From NCBI GenBank assembly GCA_947359465.1, contig OX375874.1, positions 89,531,672 to 89,595,671 on the forward strand: 64,000 bases of DNA, written 5' to 3'. Below, in pieces: positions 43,304-54,540 of this stretch. Below the pieces are notes generated by a model. It had not been told where the DNA came from, did not search any database, and was given only the letters and a program-made list of their open reading frames with translations. This DNA is from Metellina segmentata (Eukaryota; Arthropoda; Arachnida; Araneae; Tetragnathidae). Each line of letters starts with the position of its first letter. Positions within the stretch are counted from its first letter, which is position 1. Both the position numbers and the translations under genes were made by a program.

Positions 43304-43589
43304 AAAATTCTTCTAGTGTATACGTATGCCTTAAATTAAAAAAAGCTTGTTTACAGATTACATTTAAATGATTCAATTTTAAAACATATCAATTGAATGT
43401 TTAAAGACAAAAAAATACACTCTTGTACCCATGTAAGAATTGAGCTAGTAACCGTATAATTTTAAAAACAAATATACTGAATAAGATTAGCTTTTCATTC
43501 AAATAGTTTTTCATGTGGCCGATAGATAACACCAAAGTAAAACAAAAAATAATTCGTTTTCCGCCATTTTTTGCGTACTTATTTATATA
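43304..43589. other. AT-rich DNA, no gene seen
   Basis: No feature recognised. Confidence 0.4.
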
Positions 43590-44780
43590 CTAGCAGAATT
43601 ACCCGACCTTTCTCGGGTTGTATTAGTAAACTATAGATTGAAAGGTGTGACCAGAATAATCCCTTTTCTCTTTCGTAGAAAATTACCAAATCATTTAAAG
43701 GAGTCCGGCATCTCCACAGGCACCCATGTTAAATTCACAAATTTTGAGGGAATCTCATTTATTCATAAATTACTATATTAATCTGAAATTTTTACAGCGT
43801 AATATTTGAATACTTTTAAAGACTTTAACACGGAGTTTTTAGTTTCATTTTTAAATTCACAAAATTATAAATAAAAAAGAATGATAAAAAAATTGAAATA
43901 ATTTAATTAAAATATTTAAAAAAAGGTATACATTTAATATTTTATTCCCTGTGTTAAAAGTTTTAGAAGTGCTTCATGAACAAACATAAAAAGTTTCAAG
44001 TTTGTATCTCAAGTAGTTTTAGAGTAATGTGCGCCCAAAGATGAAAAAGTATGTTCTGAGAAATAAGGCTTTAAACTTCGCAAGATGTACGTCACGATAA
44101 TAGTGCATCTACTTAAAAAAAATATTTAAAAATGCTTCCAATTTCTACAAATGAGGTATAGTTACAAAGAGGACAATTCAAGTTTTCGTAATCAGTAAAA
44201 AGCTCAAAAATGATTTTTTTTCTCGAATCTTTTAAGACATTTTCGACATTTTTATAATTACCACAACTTACTTCTGACACAAATTCTATACCATGTAACT
44301 CATTTTACACACATAACACCCCTGTTGTATGACACAGCTACAAAATGAAGAAAAGTGACTCTAAGGTAAGTACAAATAGGATTTCGAGGGGGATTAGGAA
44401 TGTCTTTTGTTATATTATTTCCTGTAAAATTGCTCAATTCGTAAAAATCACGAATCTAAGACGAATTCTCTCGCACTTATATTTGATTTATGGCACTCTT
44501 ACACCAGGCACGCGACAATTTCGAATTTTGCCATTTTCAAGAGAAAGATGACAAATTAATTTGATAAGATATTCATCACAACGTTTCTTTTTTAAAAAGC
44601 AAATGTATTTTTTATTGAAAATTCCATTATATGGTAAGTGAAGCAATAAAAAACTTGTTTTAAAATTGAATGTCTTCAGTACAGACTATGCAAAGGTTTT
44701 ACCATTTTTTTTTAAAAGATGGTAACTCGCTTAGACAGCATTTTTGTAGATAATCATTGGTTTCAGCATCTTAAAATATA
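43590..44780 (-). mobile_element. R4w family copy with Helitron-like 3' terminus
   Basis: On the minus strand the element ends ACCCGAGAAAGGTCGGGTAA then TTCTGCTAG|T, i.e. a hairpin, a short spacer and CTAG before T, which is the Helitron 3' signature (A precedes CTAG on the plus strand at 43589). Further in, the minus strand matches R4w copies at 38880 and 57560 (TCTGTACTGAAGACATT at about 44670-44690; TGGAATTTTCAATAAAAAAT). No Rep/helicase coding seen. The 5' terminus was not located, so the right boundary is approximate. Confidence 0.55.
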
Positions 44781-45399
44781 TAAAAAATGAAGTGAAATTG
44801 AGGTATTCAATGTTAGTACATTGAATATTTTCGAACTATTTCAGGTTTCTTATCCGTTCTGGGCCCTTCTGATTGAAATCGGTGTCTTGCGTATGTGATG
44901 TCTGTTTGTCTAACGTTTGCCCTTTTCTGAACGTACTATCTTAAATAAGCAACTCCAGGAACGGCTTGGAAAGTAAAATTATTGAGCCCTGTTCTACGGA
45001 ATATGCTAGTTTGATTTAGACAAAAAGAAAGATAATTATCGAGTTTGCACTGACTATCGACCTTAAACCTCATAATCGGAAATTATCCTACATTTTGCCT
45101 CATACTGACGACATCCCCGAAAAATTGCAAGATGCACGGATATTCAATACAATTTATCTGAATTAAGAATATTTTCATGTGTTCTTTGTAGAAAAAAGTC
45201 GTTTCTTCACAGCTTTTGTATTTAACAGCGGCCAATATTAATTTGTATGTGTGCAATTAAGGCTCTGCAAATTCTCTCCAGTATTTAAGAGATTTATAAA
45301 TTCTGTTTTTCATGAATTTATTTATTTTACCATACATGGAAGATCTTGTTATTACTGCAACAGACGAAGACAAGAACTGAAGTTATGTTAAGACGCTTG

Positions 45400-46055
45400 G
45401 ATTCATTGGTTCGTTTAAAATGTTTTCTTTGATTCCATTGGTTATTTTTACCTAATCTTTAAAAGATCACTTTAAAAGATAATCACTGATAATCTTTAAA
45501 GATCACTTGAAAAGATCCTTTGATTGCATTGGTCCTTTAAAACGTTTTTTCTTTGATTTCATTGGTTCATTTAATGGTTTATCTCCAATTGTGGAATCTT
45601 ATTTTATTATAATGTTCTAACATTTATTGATTTTCCGCCATTTGTGGAAATCACTTACATAATAATTTTTTTTCCGGAACTGTTCTTGGTTGTATTATTT
45701 CTTGCTTTTTTTTTCTTTAAAAATATTTTTCTTTTAAAACATGCCCACTGTATTTAGTGTACTTGGTAAGTTTCAGGGTATTCTTACCCAATATTCGCAG
45801 TTTAGTTTTTCTGCTGGAAGGCAGACGTTTTGAAGTGGAGAAGTGCCTAATCGTTTGTCTTGTGTTCGTTTATGTCTGGATAAGCAAAAGATTTTCAAAA
45901 CGTTCACAAATGTGTTTTCAAGCTTTCCTTTTCCGTTGTAAAAAGATAAATATTTTTGAAAGAAAAAGGTTTTTGAAATAATTATTTCCTTCACGACATT
46001 AAAACTACGCCAAAAAAATCGTCAAGGCCGCTGCCACCGCTATAAACGTAGACTG
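45400..46055. mobile_element. TIR element family R5w, 5'-truncated copy
   Basis: Aligns with 55148-55937: TTCTTTGAT(T/C)TCATTGGTTC then ATTTAATGGTTT, TTTTCAAAACGTTCACAAAT then GTGTTTT-AAGCTTTC, TTTTCCGTTGTAAAAAGA. It ends GCCACCGCTATAAACGTAGA then CTG at 46055, equal to the right TIR of the other copy. The left TIR is absent. Confidence 0.7.
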
Positions 46056-47229
46056 TGCCAAAAAAGTAAATATTTAATAAATTTACAACAAAACCCAGCG
46101 AAATAAAACTAAAGTAAAGTTGGTGGGAAGAAAGTTGTGAAGATATTAATTCTTGATTACTTTTCTTATCTCACAACTTGTAACTCAAAACTGGACAAAA
46201 TTTAAAAATAAGAAATTAATTACGAGCAAAACAAAATCGGGAATTATCACAGGATGGGAGTTCTGAAATCCGCTACTCTTCTAATAGGGCTTCAGTGGCC
46301 CCGGTGAAAAGGAGATAGTTATTTTTATTTGTTATTTTGAAAACACTAGTTCGATCACTCGATTTCTCTCGTGAATCAAATCTACCGACGGCCCGGAAGA
46401 AAACTTTTCTCAAGAAACAAATCCGATAATCATTTCAAATTCCTCTTAAAAATGAGCATACAGCACTTTCGATATTGTAGTACAGTTGGAAAGATTCTAG
46501 ATACGTCTCACCAGGTTTAATAAATACATTAAACTCTATTTCGAATGAAAAATTACAATCACCATTTAGATTAAGGAATCCGTCTTCAGTAAATTCTTTA
46601 TCAGAAGAGATGCGATGAAAGAAGTCGGGGTGGTTATGTCAAGAATAAAGTGATTTGGTTGTAACCTCACTACAAAAGAATCCCAGCAATGAAGCAAGCA
46701 TTGCATAAAATAGTTAATACATTAACTGATTCCTCATTAGATTCAGAATGAACAACAAGTTTAAATGGAAATTGATCTCTACACAGAATAATTCAACGTT
46801 TATGATTATTAACAAGCGGGTGAAATGTGCCAAAAATTACAATGTGTTTCGAAAAATTTGTTTTTTAAATTAAAGTATTACATTTTGTCTTTTAGTTTCA
46901 AATCAAAGTAAGTTCAGTTTCTCCTCTACGAAGACTATAGGCAAGGTGGCCATTAGTTAAATCTAAAAAAATAATTCAGACTTTCGTCACATAAGAAAAG
47001 ACGCGCCTCTGCAATCTCCATTTTTGGAGTAAATTTGACTTGGAAGAATGTTAACACTTTACAGAAAATCATTTCTGACATCATTAACAGATATCTTTCA
47101 ACAGGTTTTTCTTGATATTTTCCAAAAACTACATTATCTGAACAGCATTTTTTTACTGTAGAACGCATCAGTTTTCCATTGATTAACCTGACACAAAGCG
47201 CAATTCGAGTTGCTAAATTAACAAGGTTT
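46056..47229. other. AT-rich unique DNA, no gene seen
   Basis: A 99-codon minus-strand frame (46953-47252) overlaps the SINE target site and has no recognised domain. Confidence 0.4.
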
Positions 47230-47243
47230 ACTTTATACACACC

Positions 47244-47508
47244 GCCGACCAACCGGTATAGTGGTTAAGGTGTTAGCCTCTAGATCGGAAGGTCCCCGGT
47301 TCGAATCCGGGTTCGGGCATGGATGTTTGTAAGCGTATACCAGCTCAGGTGTTGCTTCGTCATCTGAACATGGTTCAAGATTACGAAGTAATTGTTAGGG
47401 GCAATGATGGCCCTCCCACTGGGTGCTCCTTCACAAGTGGCCATCACTTCCGGCCTTGTAGTGGCCAATGACTTCGGTCAAATGTGCCCACCATTAGGAA
47501 AAAAGAAA
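47244..47508 (+). mobile_element. tRNA-SINE with alternative tail and exact target duplication
   Basis: Flanked by ACTTTATACACACC (47230-47243 and 47509-47522), an exact 14-bp target duplication. The head GGTATAGTGGTTAAGGTG with T-stem CCCGGTTCGAATCCGGGTT and the linker CATGGATGTTTGTAAGCG match the 32767 copy; the body keeps CCAGCTCAGGTGTTGCTTCG then TCATCTGA. After that the tail is unrelated (AGTGGCCATCACTTCCGG-like, GTGCCCACC) and ends in an A-rich stretch. The head is not a functional tRNA: the acceptor arms do not pair. Confidence 0.9.
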
Positions 47509-47684
47509 ACTTTATACACACCACGTGATACAAGTTTGACACCACATTTTTTTTAACAAGGTCAGTTATTTTCATTTTTTATGTAGTTTTAAAAAATTGC
47601 GCCAAATTACCCTCAACTTTGAGATAGCTGGCGCAGTGTAAAGTGTTTTTCATTTCACTTTTTTGAATGGTTCTGATTTTTATA

Positions 47685-48893
47685 CTGTTGTTTGTAAAAA
47701 ATGCATCACCATGAAGGAGTCATCATAATTAAATGAAATTTAATACACAAACGGCTTGTATCAGTACAAATAAATGAATAAATTTTGAAAGCAAAAAAAC
47801 TATATCAATTGTCCGAAATAAGTATTTGGTGTAGCCACCACGCGCTGCAATAAGTTCTGCTATACGATGTGGCATGGAGTGAAACAGATGAATGTCTGCT
47901 TGTGGAAGAGAATTCCATATTGTTTGTATGCGCACCCACAGTTCGTCTTTTGAAGCTGTAGGACGCGGATCACGAGCGAGACGAAGACTAACCAAATCCC
48001 ACACGTGCTCAATAGGCGACATATCCGGCGAATAAGCAGGCCAAGGAAGAATTTGCATGTGTTAGGCTGAAAAGAAGTCTCGAACATTCCTTGCAACATG
48101 TAGGCGTGCATTATCCTGTTGAAAGATAGCTCCAGGGATGCCTTGAACGAAGGGAACGACTTCGGGCTCTAGCACTTCACGGAAGTACCTGTTGCTATTC
48201 AGATTACCCTCAATTCGTAGCAGTAGAGATCGTCCATGATACCAAATCGCATCCCAGACCATAACTCCGGGTGTTCGGCCACTATGACGTTCAATAACGC
48301 TCTCTGAAAGGCAGCGTTCAACAGCATAGCGTCTAACACGAATGCGACCATCATGGTTCTACAAATTAAAGCTGTATTCATCAGAAAAGACAACTAGTTG
48401 CCAACCAGCCCGCCAGGCTATGTGCTCATGAGCCCATTGCAGACGCAGCCGTCGATGGTTTGACGTGAGGGGGATCCTGTATAAAGGAATCCTTGCACGC
48501 AGTCCACGGTGCAGCAGACGTCGGTGAATTGACTAAGCCGACATTAGTACACCTATAGCAGAAGACCAAAGTGCTGCCAACTGCCTGGAGAAAGCTCTAC
48601 GGTCAATCACCGCCATGTAGACCAGGTGTCTATCATCGCGCGCTGACGTCACCTTCCGTCGTCCACTCCCACTTTTTCGAGTTGTCCGGTGCTGGTCGGT
48701 CCACTGCTTCCAAACTCGCATCACTGTGGAACTGTTCCGCTGCACACGAGCTGCTATTTCGCGATAGGAAAATCCTATTACACGAAGGCCGTTGATTCTA
48801 CCCCGTTCAAACAAACCCCGTTGACATTTGCTGCAAATTTCATTTCAATCGGATGATTCCTTAATGATGTTGCATTTTTTACAAACAGCAGTG
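47685..48893 (-). mobile_element. Near-complete Tc1-like element, about 1209 bp
   Basis: The right end, read on the minus strand, is CACTGCTGTTTGTAAAAAAT then GCAACATCATTAAGGAATCA; the left end is CTGTTGTTTGTAAAAAATGC then ATCACCATGAAGGAGTCATC. TIRs are about 60 bp with the first two bases of the left end altered. TA flanks the right end (48894-48895) and TATA precedes the left. The enclosed gene fills most of the element. Confidence 0.9.
47729..48814 (-). pseudogene. Tc1-like DD34E transposase, only three nonsense codons
   Basis: One frame runs 362 codons from about 48814 to 47729 without a frameshift. N-terminal FERGRINGLRVIGFSYREIA and RVQRNSSTVMRVWKQW form the helix-turn-helix; GSGRRKVT is the GRPR-like linker. 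FSDE carries Asp145, FQQDNARLHVA Asp234 and SPDMSPIEHVWDLV Glu269, giving exactly 34 residues between the last two. The only interruptions are TAG at 48533-48535, TAG at 48359-48361 and TAA at 48062-48064, each one transition from a plausible sense codon. The start is uncertain: the codon at 48812-48814 is TTG, and an ATG slightly upstream lies out of frame by a small indel. It acted on its own TIRs by cut-and-paste. Confidence 0.9.
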
Positions 48894-50649
48894 TATAAAC
48901 CGCTACAAATATGTAGGATTGAAACTACTAACCTCCCCAGTCCTCACCAACAGCGCCCTCTACCTCCTATGGACTGCGCGAGCAGCGAGCGACAGGAGAA
49001 GGAAGTCAAACATTTAAAGAGGAAGGTTATTCCTCCGATGTTCTGAAAGGACTTACTTGAATGAGCAAGACGTGCTCACCGATGTTTGTGGTTTGTGCCA
49101 GACGGGCATAAAGTATATTTTTCTGTATATATTCATCTGTAAATATTCATCAGCTGCACCTCAATCATTAATTAAATATTAATTTACCGGAACCGTGTGT
49201 GAACTCAATTATTACAAATATATATCTATGATAAAAAGTAATGTTGTCACATTTAAGAATATTTAGAATCCTGAATTCACGGGATCCGATTTTCTGTAAG
49301 ATGCGCCTTCTCTCCGTCTCTTATTACACGAAAATTAGGAGGCTGACACAAAGAAGGGAATGACATGAAACTTATTGAAAACCGTTTTTTGACGTTGACT
49401 CTTTTCCCTGAAGGGATTTCTGAGATCTAGCTGTATTTGAATAAAATTCAACAACGAAGTTTCGTTTGAAAAACGACCCACCTTGTTTAACCTAGCGTAG
49501 TCGTTGCTTTCCATGTTTGACGAAACGGAAATGTTTGTAGGACTTAATTTTTCTTTTGTGAAACCTCAATAAAACCTACTCTCGTATAGCAGGCACTATA
49601 AATGCTAGTTCAATTTTCCAATTTCTTATTCAACAGTGAAGTTAAGAGAAGAAAAGCATTCAAATGAGGAGATGCAAGCGAAATCAAGTCAGTTCCGCTG
49701 TGATTATTCCCCGGCCACAGAAGCAAAGTGAACTAAACCCGAACCTAATACACAAAGCCAGATATCCAGACTACAATCAATCTGCGCAATGCTTTTTTGC
49801 TTAATTTCACATAACGAGGTTTAAGAAAATCAAGTATGAAAACTGTTCCTATGGTGAAATTGGCACACCTCTACATTACATCACAGTTTGCCTCCTTACA
49901 GCCTCATGGCATATACGGACGCCTGCCGACCATTTTAAAATCGCATGGTTCAGGAACATTGCATTTAACAAGCGGGCCCGAGGGTTAAAATTATTACAAT
50001 GATGAGATTCATTGTGAATCATCAGGACTTGATAATCCTGAGACTAAGAAAAACGAATTTTTTTCCACCTTGCATGTTGTATATATATACTATGCTTATA
50101 ATGTAACCTAGTAAATGATTTAATGTAATTACTGTATAGATGTAATGATGTATGTATGTAATGTGCTCTAACATTCTGGGTAGACATGTCACCTCGGTGG
50201 CATCGCTACTCATCCAACCACACTTATTTAAACTGATACAGTGTCTCTCGACACTTTGCACGGGAGTGTGTGTTGGTGTTAGTTTAATTTCACACACAGG
50301 CACTTAGACAAACACATACTTATATACATTAATCAGCCCCTGTGATACGTAAAACTAAGGCATGGAACGCAAAGAAAGTTAATAAAAATATCAACAATAT
50401 TCCAGCTGTTAGATGTTATTTACTGTATAGATGTAATCTCTAGCTAAACCCGATAGAGATAATAGATAGCATCTCTAACCTTCCAATAGCGTGCAAGGAT
50501 GCCTTCCCCTGGTAACCCGAACATTCTAGAAAGATCTACTTAATGTTGCTTCCATCATTTAACCGACCATGTGATCTTTACGAGTTATATAATCCATCAA
50601 GAACTAATCAATTTTGCTAATTACAAGATATATCATCCTCATCATCAAT
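48894..50649. other. Mostly unique AT-rich DNA, no gene seen
   Basis: Short frames only. The strings TACTGTATAGATGTAAT near 50131 and 50422 are repeated about 290 bp apart and the block between has CTCGGTGGCATCGCTACTCA; this could be a fragment of a long terminal repeat, but no primer site, boundary or coding evidence supports that. Confidence 0.35.
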
Positions 50650-50790
50650 AATTTGACCACTTTTTGACGATGATGCGATCCAGATCTGGTCAGTTTTTTC
50701 TTCTAATGGCGAGATATCTCGTTCAAAAATATCTGACCAGTTTAGTAAATAACGAGATACCTTTTCCAGATACTCACCAGGAGGGTTAGA
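50650..50790. repeat. Foldback repeat family R3w, copy B
   Basis: Contains GATCCAGATCTGGTCAG, TAATGGCGAGATATCTCGTT and AAATAACGAGATACC. The palindrome CGAGATATCTCG is perfect (12 bp). It shares layout with 23500-23575 and 63418-63535. Confidence 0.6.
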
Positions 50791-50999
50791 GCTTTGGACA
50801 ACCTGTTAATCTCGGATTTTGCACAAAGACGAGTCTGTCTTTCATCGCAACTGAAAGCTCAAAGAGGGATAAAAGCGTGCTGTCTTCTAATCTTTTACGA
50901 TTTCGGAAGCTTCGACTCACTTTACCTCGGACTTCTTTTCAATTATTCGAATTTCTACTTGAATTCTATTATCAGTCGAAGGCAGTCAGTAGCAATTAA

Positions 51000-51560
51000 G
51001 GAAACCCAATACAGACCTGCTTTTACTGTTCCTTTGGCGAGGAGGGGAAGGTAAAATCATTTGCGTATAAATAGCGGAAAAGATTCGCAACGCTTAGCTG
51101 GCTACGTTCTGCTTGACTCCCCCCCCCCCCCCCCCATTCGCATTTGAATAAAAACGTCAACCTCCTCCCAATCTACAAGAACAGCGTCATCTGCATTCGA
51201 AAAACCGTCCGTAAACGGGAAAGTTTCCTTTGCAGAAGAAGGCACACAGGCATGGTATTTCAATCCATCCTCCACTTAAGAAAACAGTATCATTACAAAC
51301 GGCGCTACTGTGGAGGAGGAATTTGCCGGTTTATTTTCCCTCGGCGTCCCATTCAAAAACATTCCGGAAAAGGGGGAATAAAGAGGGAGACACATAATAA
51401 CAACAGCAGCAGAAGCAACAACGAATCGAGGGGGGGGGGACTCCAAGAAAGCCAAGTTAAACAAATAAAGCCGGGTATAAAGCGTGTTGCTTTTGAATTA
51501 CGCGGATTTGAAGGGACTGGGGCATAAATCAAGCTAAATGCCTTCCCACCCCCCTTTTCA
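51000..51560. other. GC-richer non-repetitive island with TATA-like motif
   Basis: This stretch is much richer in G+C than its flanks, with a C17 run at 51119-51135 and a G run near 51430. TATAAATA at 51066-51073 lies in it, about 50 bp upstream of the C run. Two long overlapping frames (51144-51527 plus, 127 codons; 51353-51781 minus, 142 codons) reflect biased composition; neither shows a domain. It may be a promoter/UTR or conserved non-coding segment, unproven. Confidence 0.3.
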
Positions 51561-51639
51561 AAAAAGCAGCCACGAGTCCTGAAATAGTTTTCGTTTTTAT
51601 AGTGTTCTTTTCTTCCACCGGGAAGAGACATGCAAAAAT

Positions 51640-51940
51640 TCTTCGTCGGATATGATAGGAAAGGGAAGACGAAGCGTGCCTCAGTATCCGGACATTGGAA
51701 AATAGAAAATAGAGGAACATAAAAGAATTGAATTGTTCGAAAAGGAAGGAGTACGGCTCCTGTTCCGTCTGCCCCATACACTCGATGGAATGATTAATTC
51801 CCAGGATTGGATGTTTGCTCTGGAAAGGAGAAGATATGTTCAATTACATTGCGTGGTGAGCAATGCATTATTTGGATTATTTGGTTGATAATATGTTGAC
51901 GAATTTGTCTACAACACAATGATAAATTCTTTTTAACTTT
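51640..51940 (+). repeat. Segmental duplication, left copy
   Basis: AGGAAAGGGAAGACGAAGCG, then GGAAAATAGAAAATAGAGGA then ACA, then TTGGATTATTTGGTTGATAA and TACAACA match 52845-53030 in direct orientation. Confidence 0.75.
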
Positions 51941-52009
51941 GTCAGTTCCATTGTGGTTACCAAATTAACCTTTAGCTTAATGGACAATGTGGCACTTTAA
52001 GGTGCAACT

Positions 52010-52455
52010 ACTTCATCAGCTGTAGTATAAATTCTCTCTTGACGCGATTCATATAACTTTCAAGTACAACTGATGTACTGGCCGTAGTCTAAACTCATTC
52101 TTGGCTCGATTCTTATAACTCTCAAAATACAACTGTTGTACCGGCTGTAGTCTAAATTTTTCTTGACGCGATTCATATAACTTTCAAGGTACAACTGATT
52201 TACTGACCGTAGTCTAAATTCATTCTTGGCGCGATCAAGGTACAACTGATTTACTGACCGTAGTCTAAATTCATTCTTGGCGCGATCAAGGTACAACTGA
52301 TTTACTGACCGTAGTCTAAATTCATTCTTGGCGCGATCAAGGTACAACTGATTTACTGACCGTAGTCTAAATTCATTCTTGGCGCGATCAAGGTACAACT
52401 GATTTACTGACCGCAGTCTAAATTCATTCTTGGCGCGATCAAGGTACAACTGCTG
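52010..52455. repeat. Minisatellite: 71-bp ancestral and 51-bp derived units
   Basis: The left part has about three diverged units with TCTTGACGCGATTCATATAA then CTTTCAAGGTACAACTG. From about 52192 the GATTCATATAACTTTCAA segment is lost and five almost identical 51-bp units follow (GATCAAGGTACAACTGATTT then ACTGACCGTAGTCTAAATTC). The minus strand reads as a 17-residue repeat because 51 is divisible by three; no gene is inferred. Confidence 0.9.
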
Positions 52456-52479
52456 TACCGGTCGTAGTTTAAATGGTTA

Positions 52480-52820
52480 ATGGCGCCTCGGTAGCCATGT
52501 TGGAAGAGAACTAGCAACCAGTAGGTTGCTAGTTCGAATGGTACCATAGACCGTCTTGTGTGAACCGACAATATGGACCGTCGTGTACGAAGGGGGTTGT
52601 AGCACGTTAAATATGCCATGGTTTCAAATGTTCTCACGTTGGCGTGTTGTGAAAGTTTGTAGAGTGGGGGTGCCAGCTCAGGTGTGACCTCGCCATCTGA
52701 TCATGTTTAAAAATTATTTGGAGTTTTCCTCGAATATTTCCCTTCGCATTTGATCCCGGATCGTCGCCAGTAGCCCGCTGTGTCACTCTAGTGTGACGTT
52801 AATTAAAATACCTACCTACA
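52480..52820 (+). mobile_element. Complete tRNA-derived SINE (reference copy of this window)
   Basis: Head with GGCGCCTCGGTAGCC, then AACTAGCAACCAGTAGGTTG and B box GCTAGTTCGAATGG; body ACCGTCGTGTACGAAGG, CACGTTAAATATG, TCTCACGTTGGCGTG, then GGGGGTGCCAGCTCAGGTGT; tail GATCCCGGATCGTCGCCAGT then AGCCCGCTGTGTCACTCTAG then TGTGACGTTAATTAAAATAC and CTACCTACA. This gives the full order head-body-tail used to orient the other fragments. Confidence 0.9.
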
Positions 52821-52844
52821 TTCCTGCCAAAGTAATGTCTGTTA

Positions 52845-53030
52845 AATGAAACTAGGAAGAGGAAGACAAAGCGTGAGGCAAAATCCAAACGCCGGAAAAT
52901 AGAAAGTAGAGGAGCACAATTGAATTTAACTGTCTAAAAAGGAAAGAGTGCTGCGACGCAGTGTAAAACTGTTGGATTATTTAGTTGATATGTTAACAAA
53001 TTTATATACAACATAATATTCCATTTTTAC
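52845..53030 (+). repeat. Segmental duplication, right copy
   Basis: Matches 51640-51940 (AGGAAGAGGAAGACAAAGCG then GGAAAATAGAAAGTAGAGGA; GGATTATTTAGTTGATATGT then TAACAAATTTATATACAACA) with an internal deletion of roughly 100 bp. The minisatellite and SINE at 52010-52820 lie between the copies. Confidence 0.75.
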
Positions 53031-53695
53031 AAAGGACTACTTCTAACTGTGGATAATAATGAACGACTTACGGCCAAACACCAGTGACAGTTTAGTTTAA
53101 AAATTTAGTTTGGGTTAGATTTTCACTTTTGAGAATTTATCGCCACTTGTGTTTACGAGACATCTTTGCTCTTAAGGGCTAAATAAGCTATTTGTCACAA
53201 GTTAACTAATGATGCTTTGGACAGAGCAGTTACGTCTGTGCTTTTGACCGGATCATGTTCCCATTAATACCCTTGTTACAAATTATGAATTGCTATTAAT
53301 CGGTATACACGCAATCAATGCACTCATATTTTGCCGTTGGCTATTATTGTCACTTTACCACCAAGAACACCAACGTTTGGTTGTTAATTACATGGTTGTG
53401 GTTGTCTATCTAGCCAGATTAAACTTTTTGGGACATTTTACATTTTCCGAAAATCAATATGGAGCATAAGGGACGAAGATTCAAGGTGGTTAAGAAGATT
53501 CTGTCCGAATCTGACGATATTGTCAAAGAACTTCTGAGCCTGCATGTAGTCTCTCGGAATTTCTACCGAAGTTGCTCTCTAAACTCTATAGGTAGTCGAA
53601 TTCGAAGGTGACGCAGCCAATTTAGGGTTATGTTTAGCCTTCATTTGATTATAACAATTTAGAATCAGACAGGAACACTTTGGAATAACCCTCGT
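53031..53695. other. Unique DNA, no gene seen
   Basis: No feature recognised. Confidence 0.4.
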
Positions 53696-53699
53696 ATTG

Positions 53700-54540
53700 A
53701 AGCTTACATGATACTGAAGCTAGTATGATTTACAAGCGTATATCTAAATGCCGTAACATTCTTAAACATTTTATTCAAGAACGAATTGATGAATTTTTTT
53801 AACCCTATTATGTTAGGGAATATGCTTATTGAATCTTACATTGGCTTACAAGTGTATATCTAAAAGCTCTAACATTCTTCAAAATTTTTTTCAAGAAAGA
53901 ATTGAAGAATATTTTTTAATCCTATTATGTTACGTAATGTTCTTATTGAATTTTACCTGATACTTAAGCTAGTATGATTTACAAGTGTATATCTAAAAGC
54001 CGTAATATAATTATTTTTCAAGAATTAATTGAAAAATTTTTTAAACCCTATTACGTTAGGTAATGTTCTTATCGAAACTTACATTATATTTAAGCTACTA
54101 TGATTTACAAGTGTATATCTAAATGTCGTAAAAGTCTTGACAATATTTTTTCAGTGCGCATAAGCATCCTGAAAATTATTTTAAGCGAATGTTTTGCATT
54201 AGAATTCGTAATAGGGATTTAATCCTATTATGATACGTAATGTTCTCTCTCTCTTATTGAATTTTACCTGATACTTAAGCTAGTCATTTTACAAGTGTAC
54301 ATCTAAAAGCCGTAATATAATTTTTTTTTTCAAGAATTAATTGAAAATTTTTTTAAACCCTATTACGTTAGGTAATGTTCTTATCGAAGCTTACATGATA
54401 TTTAAGTTACTATGATTTAGAAGTGTATATCTAAATGTCGTAAAAGTCTTGACAATATTTTTTCAGTGCGTATAAGCATCCTGAAAATTATTTTAAGCGA
54501 ATGTTTTGCATTAGAATTCGTAATAGGGATGTTTTCTTGA
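53700..54540. repeat. Tandem array, 127-bp monomers with 312-bp higher-order duplication
   Basis: ACAAG(T/C)GTATATCTAAA recurs at about 53726, 53849, 53980, 54107, 54291 (as GTACATCT) and 54419. From about 53930 a two-monomer block plus a CAGTGCGCATAAGCATCCTG segment is duplicated: AATTTTACCTGATACTTAAG at about 53951 and 54263, ending GCATTAGAATTCGTAATAGG twice. The two higher-order copies are more alike than the monomers within them. Confidence 0.85.

Noticed and set aside
47244..47320. Functional tRNA gene
   Set aside because: A- and B-box regions and T-stem are good, but acceptor arms do not pair and the sequence continues into a SINE with target duplication.
50022..50560. Solo LTR of an LTR retrotransposon
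   Set aside because: TACTGTATAGATGTAAT occurs twice and the block has a possible poly(A)-like signal, but no TG...CA boundaries, target duplication or primer site could be fixed.
51353..51781. 142-codon minus-strand gene in the GC-richer island
   Set aside because: It overlaps other frames on both strands, has a poly-Leu run from a GCAGCAG-like repeat, and shows no domain; the length follows from low stop-codon density in G+C-rich DNA.
52060..52449. 129-codon YLDRAKNEFRLRSVNQL repeat protein
   Set aside because: Product of a 51-bp tandem unit divisible by three; no upstream gene structure and the older 71-bp units break the frame.
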